The notes under the pieces: model-generated
Database searches by the model: none
What the model was told of the DNA's origin: nothing
What the model saw: only the letters and a program-made list of their open reading frames with translations
Made by a program: the position numbers and the translations under genes
Assembly: GCA_036898135.1 (NCBI GenBank)
Contig: CM072522.1
Coordinates: 61,378,172-61,442,171, forward strand
Origin: Oncomelania hupensis
Lineage: Eukaryota > Mollusca > Gastropoda > Littorinimorpha > Pomatiopsidae
DNA: 64,000 nt
Direction: 5' to 3'
In this document: piece by piece, positions 33,057 to 42,589 of the stretch
Layout of the letters: each line of letters opens with the position of its first letter
How positions within the stretch are numbered: position 1 is the stretch's first letter

Positions 33057-33167
33057 GAGAAGGAGAACAAAAAGAAGAAGAAGAAGAAGAAGAAGAAGAA
33101 GAAGAAGAAGAAGAAGAAGAAGAAGAAGAAGAAGAAGAAGAAGAGGAGGAGGAAGAAGAAAAATGAA
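32210..33167. repeat. (AAG)n/(GAA)n purine tract, about 950 bp
   Basis: Almost uninterrupted purine sequence on the plus strand, with blocks of AGGAGG and AAAGAAG. All long Lys/Glu/Arg or Ser/Phe/Leu frames here are low-complexity artefacts. On the gene strand it is a pyrimidine tract that begins about 70 bp upstream of the exon at 32141. Confidence 0.97.
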
Positions 33168-33408
33168 TGAATAAAATAATGAATGAATAATGTATAAAGC
33201 GCGTAAATATCTCCACGCCGACGGGCATGATGACAGCGGAGAAGGAGAAGAAGAAGAAGGTGCAGAAGGTTGTAGTAATAATAATAATGGCGTTACTGTA
33301 TATATATGTGATATATATATATCACTTTTATATAGCGCATTTTCGGCTCATCAGCTGCTCACGGCGCAGGTCAATACAGGATCTAATTCATGCCGCCCAA
33401 GGCGCCAA
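33168..33408. other. SINE/L2-type tail fragment
   Basis: TATATAGCGCATTTTCGGCT ... GGCGCAGGTCAATACAGGAT at 33329-33380 resembles the fragment at 47008-47060 (TATATAGCGCTTTTCCAGCT). It looks like the shared 3' end of L2-type LINEs and SINEs, in antisense. No gene is seen. Confidence 0.5.
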
Positions 33409-33633
<225 letters not shown>

Positions 33634-34144
33634 ACACCCGGTACACATTGGTCGAAGTCTGCCAGAAGCATGCTTTACTAGTCGCCTCAACAGGCGATAA
33701 AGCATGCTCTCATGCTTCTGAGCGCTGCTTCCTACACGCTTCAAGCTCTATAGTGACGGAAAAAGCGCAATTTCACTGTAAATATATACCCAATGTTGCT
33801 CTACAACTGTCCGCTCTTTCCGTCTCACAAACCCATTTGCCTTGTTGGATTCTTAAATTGTATGAAACCAAGTGAGGACACTATCCAGCGTCAACAAACG
33901 GTTCAAAAACATTCTCAAACTGTTCGTAAAAGACAGTTGACCTAGAAACAAATACAGTTTGACCCAATTCGTCCCTAGAGGAGACGAAACTTACATTTCA
34001 TTTTCATGAGTTCATTGGTCAATGCACCTAGGGCTTGAAGCGTATAGGAAGCAGTGCTCCGAAGCATGAGAGCATGCTTTATGGCCTGTTGAGGCGACTA
34101 CTACAGCATGCTTCTGGTAGCCTTCGACCAATGTGTATCGGGTG
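33634..34144. mobile_element. foldback (long-TIR) element inserted in AAG repeats
   Basis: The left arm begins CACCCGGTACACATTGG and the right arm ends CCAATGTGTATCGGGTG. The ~110-120-bp arms both contain AGAAGCATGCT, GTCGCCTCAACAGGC, ATAAAGCATGCTCTCATGCT and CTTCCTA.ACGCTTCAAGC. The ~300-bp core (33755-34015) is shared with the element at 36058-36616. AAG arrays flank both sides, so the element sits inside a microsatellite. No transposase frame is present. Confidence 0.75.
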
Positions 34145-34244
34145 AAGAAGAAGAAGAAGAAGAAGAAGAAGAAGAAGAAGAAGAAGAAGAAGAAGAAGAA
34201 GAAGAAGAAGAAGAAGAAGAAGAAGAAGAAGGAGGAGGAGGAGG
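34145..34244. repeat. (AAG)n microsatellite
   Basis: About 31 AAG triplets immediately right of the foldback element, probably the split half of the array ending at 33633. 34245-34431 has no gene, only an inverted pair CCTATAAAGGGAAA/TTTCCTTTATAGG (about 34350, 34393). Confidence 0.95.
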
Positions 34245-34431
34245 ATGGGCGGTCATCATACATTCTCCCCCTCCTCTTCCGGTCCCAGCTCTTCCTGTTC
34301 CGGCACCCCTTGGGGTCATGAGCAATCTTGCCACTGTAGATTGTTCAAACCTATAAAGGGAAAAGTGAAAGCCACAGTTGAAAACCTGTCTTTCCTTTAT
34401 AGGCAAGACAGATTCACTGCGGCAACAGTAC

Positions 34432-35010
34432 CCCCGTTGGAGTGCCGGGGTTTTTTAGTATAAATAGTATCCCCACTTTATGGAAATTTAGTGCTTTAAA
34501 TTCCCACTGTCGCTGTCTTCCTCATTTACTCTTTCCCATTCCTGCTCTGTCCTTCACTCTGCTATACTAACTTCTTCTTCGCTAGATCAATGACCTACCT
34601 TTTTTCTTGAAAACTCTTCCTGGACAAGACTCCTTGTTTGTGTATGAGGTCTGTTGGATCAGCTTGGGAGTGTTGGACGCTTTCTGCCGGGTGGTCACTA
34701 TAGGGCTTCCTATGATTGTACTATTTAGCACTATAGGCATTTTATATGTATGTGTTTTGTTGATGATTTATAATGATGTTTGTATTCTATTTTGTTTTTG
34801 TAACCGGGGGTTCGCGTAGTTGAGGTCAACCCTCAGCCGTCCCCCGCGTGGGATGTCTTTATTGTAAAGTGACTGGCCGGTGGAGGGCATTCAATTTTCC
34901 CACTGGGGTTGTTTCAGCAGATCTTTTATGCGGATCGGGGGTTGTCCGGTCCTGATTTGGCTCGGAAGAGTCCGCTGGACCTAAAGCAACAATAAACAAT
35001 CAATCAATTC
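34432..35010 (+). mobile_element. unclassified retroposon family R1, full copy
   Basis: About 575 bp shared with inverted copies at 60511-61080 (full) and 50681-51128 (partial). It starts with a TATA-like AGTATAAATAGTATCCCCAC, has a middle TTGTTGATGATTTATAATGA and a GGTTCGCGTAG/GTCCCCCGCGTGGGATGTC segment, and ends GAGTCCGCTGGACCTAAAGC + AACAATAAACAATCAATCAA. Tails differ among copies (AATC, AACT, ATGTA), as for LINE- or SINE-type retroposition. No protein is encoded. The tail lies only a few bases from the splice donor of the exon at 35172-35020. Confidence 0.75.
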
Positions 35011-35019
35011 AACACTGAC

Positions 35020-35172
35020 CCGCTCTCGCTCCTCATTAATCCTGGCTCTCTCTTTTTCTCGGGTCTCCCTCTCCGTCGGCGGCAAGGGCAAGATGTGGTG
35101 AATCCCGCTCACCAGCGAGAACTTGAGCTGTTGCTCGTCCTTGTCCCACTTCCCCAGCATGTCCCAGTTAGG
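35020..35172 (-). CDS. RGS22-like gene, exon entering the C-terminal coiled coil
   Basis: The acceptor TGTAGGTTCAG precedes 35172 (an in-frame alternative at 35178 would add Val-Gln). The donor is CGG|GTCAGT. The only open frame is phase 0 to phase 0, with PNWDMLGKWDKDEQQLKFSL, then HHILPLPPTEREREKERARI. The Trp-rich start suggests a folded segment and the Arg/Glu end begins a coiled coil continued in the exon at 32141. A donor at 35019 sits directly against the tail of retroposon R1. Confidence 0.75.
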
Positions 35173-35335
35173 CTGAACCTACACGCGCGCGCGCACACGC
35201 ACACACACACGCACACAGAAATATAAGCTTATTTCACTCCCCCCCCCCTTACTCCCCAACCACGCTCTCCTCCCCTTCCTGTCTCCCTCCACACCGCTGC
35301 CTCCAATCCTACAAATCCCTCTTGGCTGATCATCG
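35173..35335. other. intronic CA/CG-rich sequence
   Basis: An alternating CGCGCGCGCACACG run (35181-35215) followed by C-rich sequence. No gene other than the exon acceptor region. Confidence 0.6.
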
Positions 35336-35695
35336 GGAGGCGCGGTGGCCGAGTGGTCAGAGCGTTGGCTTGCGGATCTGAAGGTCCCGAGTTCGAGCCC
35401 AGGCCGGGGCATTGTGTTGTGTCCTTGGGAAAGACACTTTACTCCCGTTTCCTACTCCTTCGGATGAGAGTATAAACCGAGGTCTAGTCTGTGTCGTGTC
35501 GCATGCATTCCATCATAAAGGACTTTAAAGATCCTGACGCTCATGTCCTAGACGGGTGAGTGCCGGTGACAAGAACACACCCAGCATGTTCCTTGGGTAA
35601 AGCGCTTCACTTGGGGCTGCTGTACTTTTGAAAATGAAAGTGCCCGAATTTCACCTGTTAAAATAAAAATAAAAATAAAAATAAAAATAAAATAA
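35336..35695 (+). mobile_element. tRNA-derived SINE, family 2, with (AAAAT)n tail
   Basis: The pol III box A (GGTGGCCGAGTGGTCAGAGC, 35342 on) and box B (GAGTTCGAGCC, 35389-35399) are Ser/Leu-tRNA-like. The body has TTGGGAAAGACACTTTACTC and GATGAGAGTATAAACCGAGG, and the tail is (AAAAT)n. The same body in antisense lies at 47105-47428. Confidence 0.85.
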
Positions 35696-35919
35696 ATCTG
35701 TGAAGATTTATTTTAATTTTTTTTTTAATCGAGAGAGAGATAGAGAGAGAACCGCTGTACGCCAATCTCCCCCTACGTTGGCAGAATCTTCAAGATGCTA
35801 AAAGCGGCCGCCCCATGGACAGAAGGTACATGTAATTTAAACTGTAAATTGTGGATATTGGTTACAGATCAGCTCTCTTTGAGTCTGAGTTAGAAATAAG
35901 GCGTGCGTAACATCCAGTG

Positions 35920-35929
35920 GTAGTAGTAA

Positions 35930-36004
<75 letters not shown>

Positions 36005-36010
36005 CAGCAG
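35920..36010. repeat. (GTA)n microsatellite
   Basis: About 29 GTA triplets. 35696-35919 has no gene. Confidence 0.95.
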
Positions 36011-36057
36011 TGGTATAGTCACCCGATCCTCATCTATTCAGACTCCTTTAAGGAGTC

Positions 36058-36616
36058 TGACAGAGCCTAGGCCAGGAGGGGTTTAACCAGTCATGGCAGC
36101 AACTGGCACACTCTGCTAGATACCTTAAAGGAGTCTTATATTTCCCAGGCACAAAAGCTTCATAGCACTACTTCCTACACGCTGACGGAAAAAGCGCAAT
36201 TTCACTGTAAATATATACAGAATGTTGCTCTACAACAATCCGCTCTTTCCGTCTCAAAAACCCAATTGCCTTGTTGGATTCTTAAATTGCATGAAACCAA
36301 GTGAGGAGACTGTCCGGCATCAACAAACGGTTCAAAAACATTGTCAATTAATGGTTCGTAAAAGACAGTTGACCTAGAAACTAATACAGTTTGACCTAAT
36401 TCGTCCCCTAGAGGAGACGAAACTTACATTTTTATATTTTCATGAGTTCACTGCAGTGAAATTGCGCTTTTTCCGTGACTATAGAGCTTGAAGCAGACAA
36501 ATCCGATTGGTTGATTTTTACAGTGACAGATCTACTGAGACTCTTTTAAGGTATCTAGCATAGTGTGCCAGTTGCTGCCATGACTGGTTAAACCTCTCCT
36601 GGCCTAGGCTCTGTCA
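36058..36616. mobile_element. MITE with ~75-bp terminal inverted repeats
   Basis: The left arm TGACAGAGCCTAGGCCAGG... and the right arm ...CCTGGCCTAGGCTCTGTCA match over about 75 bp, including TTTAACCAGTCATGGCAGCA. The core (36180-36490) carries GACGGAAAAAGCGCAATTTC and its inverse near 36450-36475, and is homologous to the core of the foldback at 33634-34144. It disrupts a LINE on its right side. I find no clear target duplication. Confidence 0.75.
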
Positions 36617-36990
36617 AGCCAGTCCATTCTCGAATGTTGTACTCCCATCTCTTTTTCTGTCTCTCTGTTCTTTTGCCTCCTTGTACCGTGCCTTGCAGTA
36701 CGGTCGGCAAGGACAGATGCTCTGGAGACGTGGCCATACCATTGGAGTTTCCGTTTCTTCACCACTGTGAGCAGGTCATCGTGTTGTCCAATGGCTTGTG
36801 TGATGGTCTGTCGGACTTCGTCGTTGGTGATGTGCTGGGTATAGGAAATGCCAAGAAGTCTTCTGTAGCACCTCATCTCCATGCTTTGTATTCTTCGTTA
36901 TAGATCTGCTGCGAGGGTCCATATTTTACAAGCGCACAGGAAGATGGCAATGACAAAGGAGCGCAGCAGCCTTACCTTGGAATGTAGACT
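36617..36990 (-). mobile_element. LINE C-terminal fragment
   Basis: The minus strand encodes MEMRCYRRLLGISYTQHITN ... RKLQWYGHVSRASVLAD, the same RT C-terminus as at 31156-31437. It is 5'-truncated and cut on its 3' side by the MITE end at 36616. Confidence 0.85.
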
Positions 36991-37072
36991 CCCCAAGAGG
37001 CGACCCACAATATTCCGATAAAAAGGAACAACAAAGTGTCCAAAAACATAATTAATAAAAACAAAAACACAA

Positions 37073-37083
37073 GTAGTAGTAGC

Positions 37084-37171
<88 letters not shown>
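37073..37171. repeat. (AGT)n microsatellite
   Basis: About 32 AGT triplets starting 40 bp 3' (gene orientation) of the donor region of the exon at 37297-37212. Confidence 0.95.
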
Positions 37172-37211
37172 AAGTAAAATCAAAATATTTGACACGTTCG
37201 GCTCGCCTTAC

Positions 37212-37297
37212 CTTCAATGGTGCATGCATCTTGGGGCATTTTTGCGGTCGAGGTGACGGCGACTGAGTCAGCACTGGGTCTTGGTGCGGCAAGGGAG
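37212..37297 (-). CDS. RGS22-like gene, proline-rich linker exon
   Basis: A good acceptor (TTTGTTTTTATTGGTGTCAACAG, shown here only as its 3' part GTGTCAACAG) and a good donor (AAG|GTAAGG) bound 86 bp. Phase 1 in and phase 0 out match the exon at 46738 (phase 1 donor) and the exon at 35172 (phase 0). The frame gives 28 residues beginning PLPHQDPVLTQSPSPRPQK, a disordered Pro/Gln/Ser linker. A second frame is open but its phases do not fit the chain. With no domain to anchor it, this exon is less certain than the RGS-domain exons. Confidence 0.55.
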
Positions 37298-38103
37298 CTG
37301 TTGACACCAATAAAAACAAAGCGTGGCGCCGCCCTTGCACGTGCAAGAAGCCAGTTTGCTACGGTAAAACTAAAGGTGTCCCTTTCGGTCGTTTGGGAGA
37401 GAAGCATTTGAAACTTCTCTTTCCTCAGGTTCAGCTTAGCGAGGGCGGTGCCTTCTTTACTATTCCTCGCTGCTTTTACCTTCCAAGGTTCTAATTAGAG
37501 CCGTTCACTACTGGCTGACTGGGGTGTGTGTGTGTGTTTATGTGTGTGTTTGTGAACGCAAAAAAGCGCACAAATGGGTAGCAGACCTTGTCTTTCTTAG
37601 TAAAAAATGGGTTTATTTGCTTGGAACCCACTTTTTTCCAGGACCCCACTTTTTTCTAAGTACGCGGGAGTGCTCTTTTAGTGCATGGGAGTGCAGTTGT
37701 AGTGCATGAGAGTGTTTTAAGTACACCGGAGTGCTCTATCCGGGAGGGAGAAAATACAGTCGATTTTCGGAGAAATTTTGAACAAAAGTCGACCTATTTC
37801 GTCGCCTATAGGAGACGAACTAGGTCAACTTTTTAGACGGAAAGAGCCAATTTTGACTTAGATTCTTACATTTCTAGAAGAAGTTTGCGTTCTTTCCGTC
37901 AAAAAATCACTTTCCGATTCCTACATTCTTAAATAAACCCAGTTCTGATGAATTGCAAGTATGTGTGTGTGTGTGTTTGTGTGCGTGTGTTTGTGTGTGC
38001 TTTTTTGTGGGCACATTTACACAGTGTTATCTGGACAAATCGGTGAGCATCTACATAACTTGTTTTGACATACCTACTTGTTTTGACGTCAGAACAATGA
38101 TCC

Positions 38104-38150
38104 GTTAGGGTTAGGGCTGGGTTAGGTTTAGGGTTAGAGTTAGGGTTTGA
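38104..38150. repeat. telomere-like TTAGGG motif cluster 1
   Basis: GTTAGGGTTAGGGCTGGGTT and degenerate continuation. An interstitial, short and imperfect TTAGGG run. Confidence 0.8.
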
Positions 38151-38871
38151 ACACTGCAAAGTACTTAAAAATGGGGACGAAATATGACCCATTGTCAGCA
38201 CAACGTATCGGTCCTGATTGGGCTCGGAAGAGCCCGCATGACCTAATGCAATAATCATGTACTGTAGAACAACGTATATTGCGTTTCGGGAAAGTCATGA
38301 AAATACTGTGTAATCTCGGCTGTGTGTCTGTGTGTGTGTGTTTGCGTGTGGGTGCGTGGGTGTGTGCACTTGCATAAACGTACAAGTGGATACCAGACCT
38401 TGCCTTTTGTAGCTACAAATGGGTTCATTTGCTAGGAATCCACTTTTTTTTTTCCAGGACCCCACATTTTTTTCACTATAGTGCACGGGAGTGCTCTTTT
38501 AGTGCATGGAAGTGCAGTTATCGAGCATAAGAGTGTTTTAAGTACAAGGGAGTGCTCTATCCAGGTCGGAGAAAATCTGGCCTCTTTTCGGGCAAATTTG
38601 GAAGAAATGTCGACCTAGATCAATTATGTAGACGGAAAGAGCCCAGTTTGCATCAGTTTCTTACATTTTTAGATGAATTTTGCGCTCTTTCCTGTAAAAA
38701 AAAAAAGGTCTTCCCGACAACTACATTTTGTCCAATACCCCAATTGGCCATGAGTACAGACTTGTGTGTGTGTGTGGCTAGGTAGAAACGTCTTTATTCT
38801 GACATACACTTGAACCTCTATGTACTTTCTTTTTACGGACCCCGTTATTTTGACGTCAAAACAGTGTTCCG

Positions 38872-38952
38872 TTAGGGTTAGGGCTGTGTTATGTTTAGGG
38901 TTAGGTTAAGGGTTAGGGTTTAGGGCTAGAGTTAGGGTTAGGGTTAGCTTCA
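38872..38952. repeat. telomere-like TTAGGG motif cluster 2
   Basis: About ten imperfect TTAGGG/TTTAGGG units at the end of the second ~0.7-kb repeat copy. Confidence 0.85.
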
Positions 38953-39089
38953 AGCTCAAGAAATAGACAAATTTGTAAAAATGTCAAAGTAACGTATGTA
39001 CATGTAGAGTTTTATGAAAGTCATCACAACGGCATTTCTACACGGTTGCGTGTGTGTCTATATATAAATATATAAATATATAATTATAT

Positions 39090-39136
<47 letters not shown>

Positions 39137-39563
39137 TGTGTGTACTTGAATAAACGCACAAATGGGTAGCAGACCTTGCCTTGGTAAGAAATGGGTTTAT
39201 TTGCTTGGAACCCACTTTTTTCCAGGATCTCACTTTTTTCTAAGTGCGCAGGAGTGCTCTTTTCGTGCATGGGAGTGCAGTTTTAGTGCATGAGAGTGTT
39301 TTAAGTACAAGAGAGTGCTCTATCCGGGAAGGAGAAAATACAATCAATTTTCGGAGAAATTTTGAAGAAAGTTCGACCTATTTCGTCGCCTATAGGAGAC
39401 GAACTATGTCAACTTTTTAGACGGAAAGAGACAATTTTGTATCAGATTCTTACATTTTAAGAAGAAGTTTGCGTTCTTTCCGTCAAAAAAACACTTTCCG
39501 ATTCCTACATTTTTAAATAAACCCAGTTCTGATGTATTGCAAATATGTGTGTGTGTGTGTGTC

Positions 39564-40199
39564 TGTTACGTTGAAACGCGAATGGTAGTACGTCGGAAAC
39601 GTATACGATAGATCTAATCGTTTCGATTTGCAAAGTATTCAATAATGGAGTTTATTTACCTTTGATTTGAGTTTGCATTGTTGTTAGGAAAGGCTTTGTA
39701 TAACGTTGATAATTTCCGTTAGTCGATATTGTTGTAGAGTCTTCTGGATCGGCTTGTTTACTATCGATCGAAGATTCGGGATAATTGTAGAAATTTGAAG
39801 GAACGATCCGGAAGGAGAAGAAATGTGTAATGACGTAAGTCAGTGATGACGATCTTTAGTTCGATTGGTGGCAGTACGTCATTTCTACCATGTACCCAAT
39901 TGTTCCAGAAAAGAGAGAGGTTATTTAATCGTGTGCCGAGTTATTGTTGAGATAGTAAAGTTGTTGATAGTGATTTGGAGAGTTGCTGTGAAAGTTGTTG
40001 AGTTGAGTTGAGAATTGTATGCAGTTGTTGATGTATGCTGAATAAAAGTGGAAAACTTCATACGTCGACTTTGTGATTTGTATGCTGTTTGGACGGGCTG
40101 TGTGAATAAACGAATCTGAGTTACACCCTATCAGGAATTCAAGCATCGGGGCTGAATCAGATACTGATAGAAAACACCAACATCAAACTGAGTGTAACA
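39564..40199 (+). repeat. E3 5' LTR
   Basis: Left LTR, TGTTAC...GTAACA ends. AATAAA occurs near 40040 within GCTGAATAAAAGTGG, a possible poly(A) signal, duplicated in the 3' LTR. Confidence 0.95.
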
Positions 40200-40762
40200 T
40201 TTTGGGGGTCAAGCCGCGATTCACGCCATAGCCAAGGGTTCAACTGCTACAACAAGCGAGTCAACGTTACGAGAGGCAGTCATCGAGGGTAGCCGCCAAC
40301 GAGTTGCGTCGAGAGGGGCCAACATACTGGGACTACATCACCGATAGGTTCGGGTTGACTGCAAGGGCGTGTAGTCGCCGAAGAGTTGCTTCGTGAGCGA
40401 ACAACAGAGCGGGACTACGTGGCTGCCGTAAGACTACGTCGAGGGACAGTCTCGGAGCTACATCGCCAGTGTTACAGAGAGCGGCGAGCGGACGTCGCGT
40501 CTACTTCAGCACAGGAGCGTATACATCAACACCAGCGTGGTGCAGCGTCGCATACGACGAGGACAGCGGGGCCTGCGTCAGCGAAGGCGACTAGTGACAA
40601 GCATCAGCGCTACTGCAGAAAGCGTGCTGTTCTAGAACAGTCTAGAAAGGTACAGCACAGTCAAGAACTTTCCAGAAAAAGAACTCTACAGTCAAGAACT
40701 TTCTAGAAGAAGAACCTTCTAGAAAAGAACTTTCTTTAAAAGAACTTTCCAGAAGCATCAAG
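40200..40762 (+). promoter_or_regulatory. E3 leader with primer-site candidate and TTCnnGAA cluster
   Basis: The sequence just inside the LTR, TTTTGGGGGTCAAGCC (40200-40215), is in the position of a primer-binding site. At 40628-40755, immediately before gag, are four to five degenerate repeats of AAGAACTTTCYAGAA rich in TTCTAGAA/TTCCAGAA. These have the nTTCnnGAAn spacing of heat-shock-factor sites. Whether this is regulatory or just a short tandem repeat cannot be told from sequence. Confidence 0.5.
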
Positions 40763-42589
40763 ATGGCTGACTTCTGGCAGAAAGGGGTTGAACTAAATCT
40801 AAAAGGCAAACAGCTGACAGAGTACGTCAAATGCCAGGAGAGAATATTGCGTGAAGAAAGAGAAGAACAGCGAAGGCGCGAAGAAAGAGAATTGGAAGAG
40901 AAGCGTCTAGAAAAAGAAATAGAACTAGAACAGAAGCGTCTAGAAGTAGAAGAGCAGCGTCGCCGTGAAGAACGAGAATTAGAAGAGCAGCGTCGCCGTG
41001 AAGAACGAGAATTAGAAGAGCAGCGTCGCCGTGAAGACAGAGAATTCGAGCTGAAGCGTCTTGAGTTCCAGCTAGAAATGGCGCGTATCCAAAACAATCA
41101 GCATGCGCCACAAGTCACCAACGACCATACGGCTCCTAAATTGCCAGCTTTCGTCGACGGGAAGGACCAGATCGACAGCTATCTGGCGAGATTCGAAAGG
41201 TTCGCCGAAAGCTCTAACTGGCAACCTCAAGACTGGGCAATTCGACTGAGTGCACTTCTGACGGGGCAAGCTCTCGAAGTTTACACCAGACTGTCGAACG
41301 ATGACGCCAAAAACTACGACGTCTTGAAAGAGGCCCTGTTGCAGTGCTACAACTTTACAGAGAAGGGCTACCGTAAACGCTTCCGTGAATGCCGGCCTAA
41401 GTCAGACGAGACGCCAAAGCAGTTTGTGGAGCGCCTGTCGTCATATCTACACAAGTGGGTGGAGTTATCAGGCGAAACGAAGTCTTACGACAGTCTCCAT
41501 GACCTGATCGTGAAGGAACAATTTCTCAATGCCTGTCACAAGGACCTAGCGACCCACTTAGAAGAACAAAAGCTGCAGACGCTGAAAGATGTGACTGAGG
41601 CTGCTGAAAGATATCTCACCGCTCATGAGAAAACGTTGGGGCCACCCAGCGCGACGAAACACTTTCAGAAGACGGCAAGCCATGGGAACCAGATCCAGGG
41701 GAGCCAGACAAACCAGAAACAGACGGACTCCACGCCTCTTCCCAGGGAAGGGCATTCAAGAGGCTGTTTCACCTGCAACGCTACAGACCACAGAGCAGCT
41801 AATTGTCCTCAAAACAAAAGTAGCGGACAGCGGGGCAGTACGGACAACGCAGCGGTGGGCAACCGACAGAGACGTTTCTCCAATCAACGGCAAACCAGTA
41901 GATCTGACCATCAAGTGTGCGGCGGGAGCGTCATTCTTCCGAGTGAGACCGAGCGCACAGCTACCCCTGCGGACGTGCAAGAGTGCATGACTGATGGCCA
42001 ACTCCTCCTTGCCAACGGGAAATCCATCCCCGTCGTCGCCAGCGCAGCTGTGACCGTACAGAACATGCCTGTTTCCAAGGGACGCGTCGGAAATCATGAA
42101 GTGACTGTTTTAAGAGACTCTGGCTGCAGTGAGGTCATCGTCAGAGAAGACCTAATCGCTAAAGAACAGTTCACTGGCGATTCAAAATGGACACTTATGG
42201 CCGACAGCAAATGTGTGAGAGCGCCAGTTGCGAAGATTCATGTCAACTCCCCTTTCTACGTAGGCGAAGTCGAAGCGGTTTGCCTGAAGAAGCCGCTATA
42301 CGATTTGATGATCGGGAATATCGACGGCGCGAGACGACCCGACGACCCCGATTCAGAATGGAGTCCTGCCTCAACCCAACATGTCGAAGTTGCGGAGGAG
42401 GATCCGTTGCCATTTCCCGATGGAGACCTTTCAGAGCTGCTACGGGACAATGTGGTTACTCCGGCTCAGCCCTGCCGACCAGAGATCGTCGGTGCCCGTT
42501 ACAACCAGGGCCCAGGCCAAGAGAGACAAGACGTCTACGCCACTGAAGGTCGCCGACAACTCCAAAGCTGCCATCGTGGACAGAGATAA
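40763..42589 (+). CDS. E3 Gag-protease
   Basis: 608 codons from an ATG in good context (AAGATGG). Residues 20-110 form a charged coiled coil with three 11-residue repeats of LEEQRRREERE (33-bp DNA repeats at about 40945-41040). Gag capsid follows (GKDQIDSYLARFERFAESSN ... CYNFTEKGYRKRFREC), then a canonical CCHC knuckle CFTCNATDHRAANC. An aspartic protease has VTVLRDSGCSEVIV, where the catalytic motif is DSG, and a YDLMIGN end. The frame overlaps the integrase frame by 209 bp in the +1 register. E2 has these regions in one frame, so a one-base indel is likelier than programmed frameshifting. Confidence 0.9.
   Translation: MADFWQKGVELNLKGKQLTEYVKCQERILREEREEQRRREERELEEKRLEKEIELEQKRLEVEEQRRREERELEEQRRREERELEEQRRREDREFELKRLEFQLEMARIQNNQHAPQVTNDHTAPKLPAFVDGKDQIDSYLARFERFAESSNWQPQDWAIRLSALLTGQALEVYTRLSNDDAKNYDVLKEALLQCYNFTEKGYRKRFRECRPKSDETPKQFVERLSSYLHKWVELSGETKSYDSLHDLIVKEQFLNACHKDLATHLEEQKLQTLKDVTEAAERYLTAHEKTLGPPSATKHFQKTASHGNQIQGSQTNQKQTDSTPLPREGHSRGCFTCNATDHRAANCPQNKSSGQRGSTDNAAVGNRQRRFSNQRQTSRSDHQVCGGSVILPSETERTATPADVQECMTDGQLLLANGKSIPVVASAAVTVQNMPVSKGRVGNHEVTVLRDSGCSEVIVREDLIAKEQFTGDSKWTLMADSKCVRAPVAKIHVNSPFYVGEVEAVCLKKPLYDLMIGNIDGARRPDDPDSEWSPASTQHVEVAEEDPLPFPDGDLSELLRDNVVTPAQPCRPEIVGARYNQGPGQERQDVYATEGRRQLQSCHRGQR

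Larger units (their letters stand above)
37510..39560. repeat. three tandem-dispersed copies of a ~0.7-kb repeat
   Basis: Copies at about 37510-38160, 38310-38990 and 39060-39560 each start with a TG microsatellite, then AATGGGTAGCAGACCTTG, GGAACCCACTTTTTTCCAGG, GGGAGTGCTCTTTTAGTGCA, GACGGAAAGAG and TTTGCG.TCTTTCCGTC blocks. Copies 1 and 3 share CCTATTTCGTCGCCTATAGG. Copies 1 and 2 end with telomere-like TTAGGG runs. The GACGGAAAGAG module also resembles the foldback cores at 33.7 and 36.2 kb. No coding frame is supported. Confidence 0.8.

Noticed and set aside
32072..33228. Plus/minus frames of several hundred codons of Lys/Glu/Arg or Ser/Phe/Leu
   Set aside because: Translation of a pure AAG/TTC microsatellite; the only real coding segment is the exon at 32141-31995 in another frame.
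37180..37407. 75-codon minus frame including SLAAPRPSADSVAVTS
   Set aside because: The alternative frame of the same exon; its entry and exit phases do not match neighbouring exons.
42381..42495. Start of the second E3 frame at 42381 as a real initiation site
   Set aside because: The first ~38 codons are an out-of-frame overlap of Gag-protease; recognisable pol sequence begins only at the TTRAQAKR linker.
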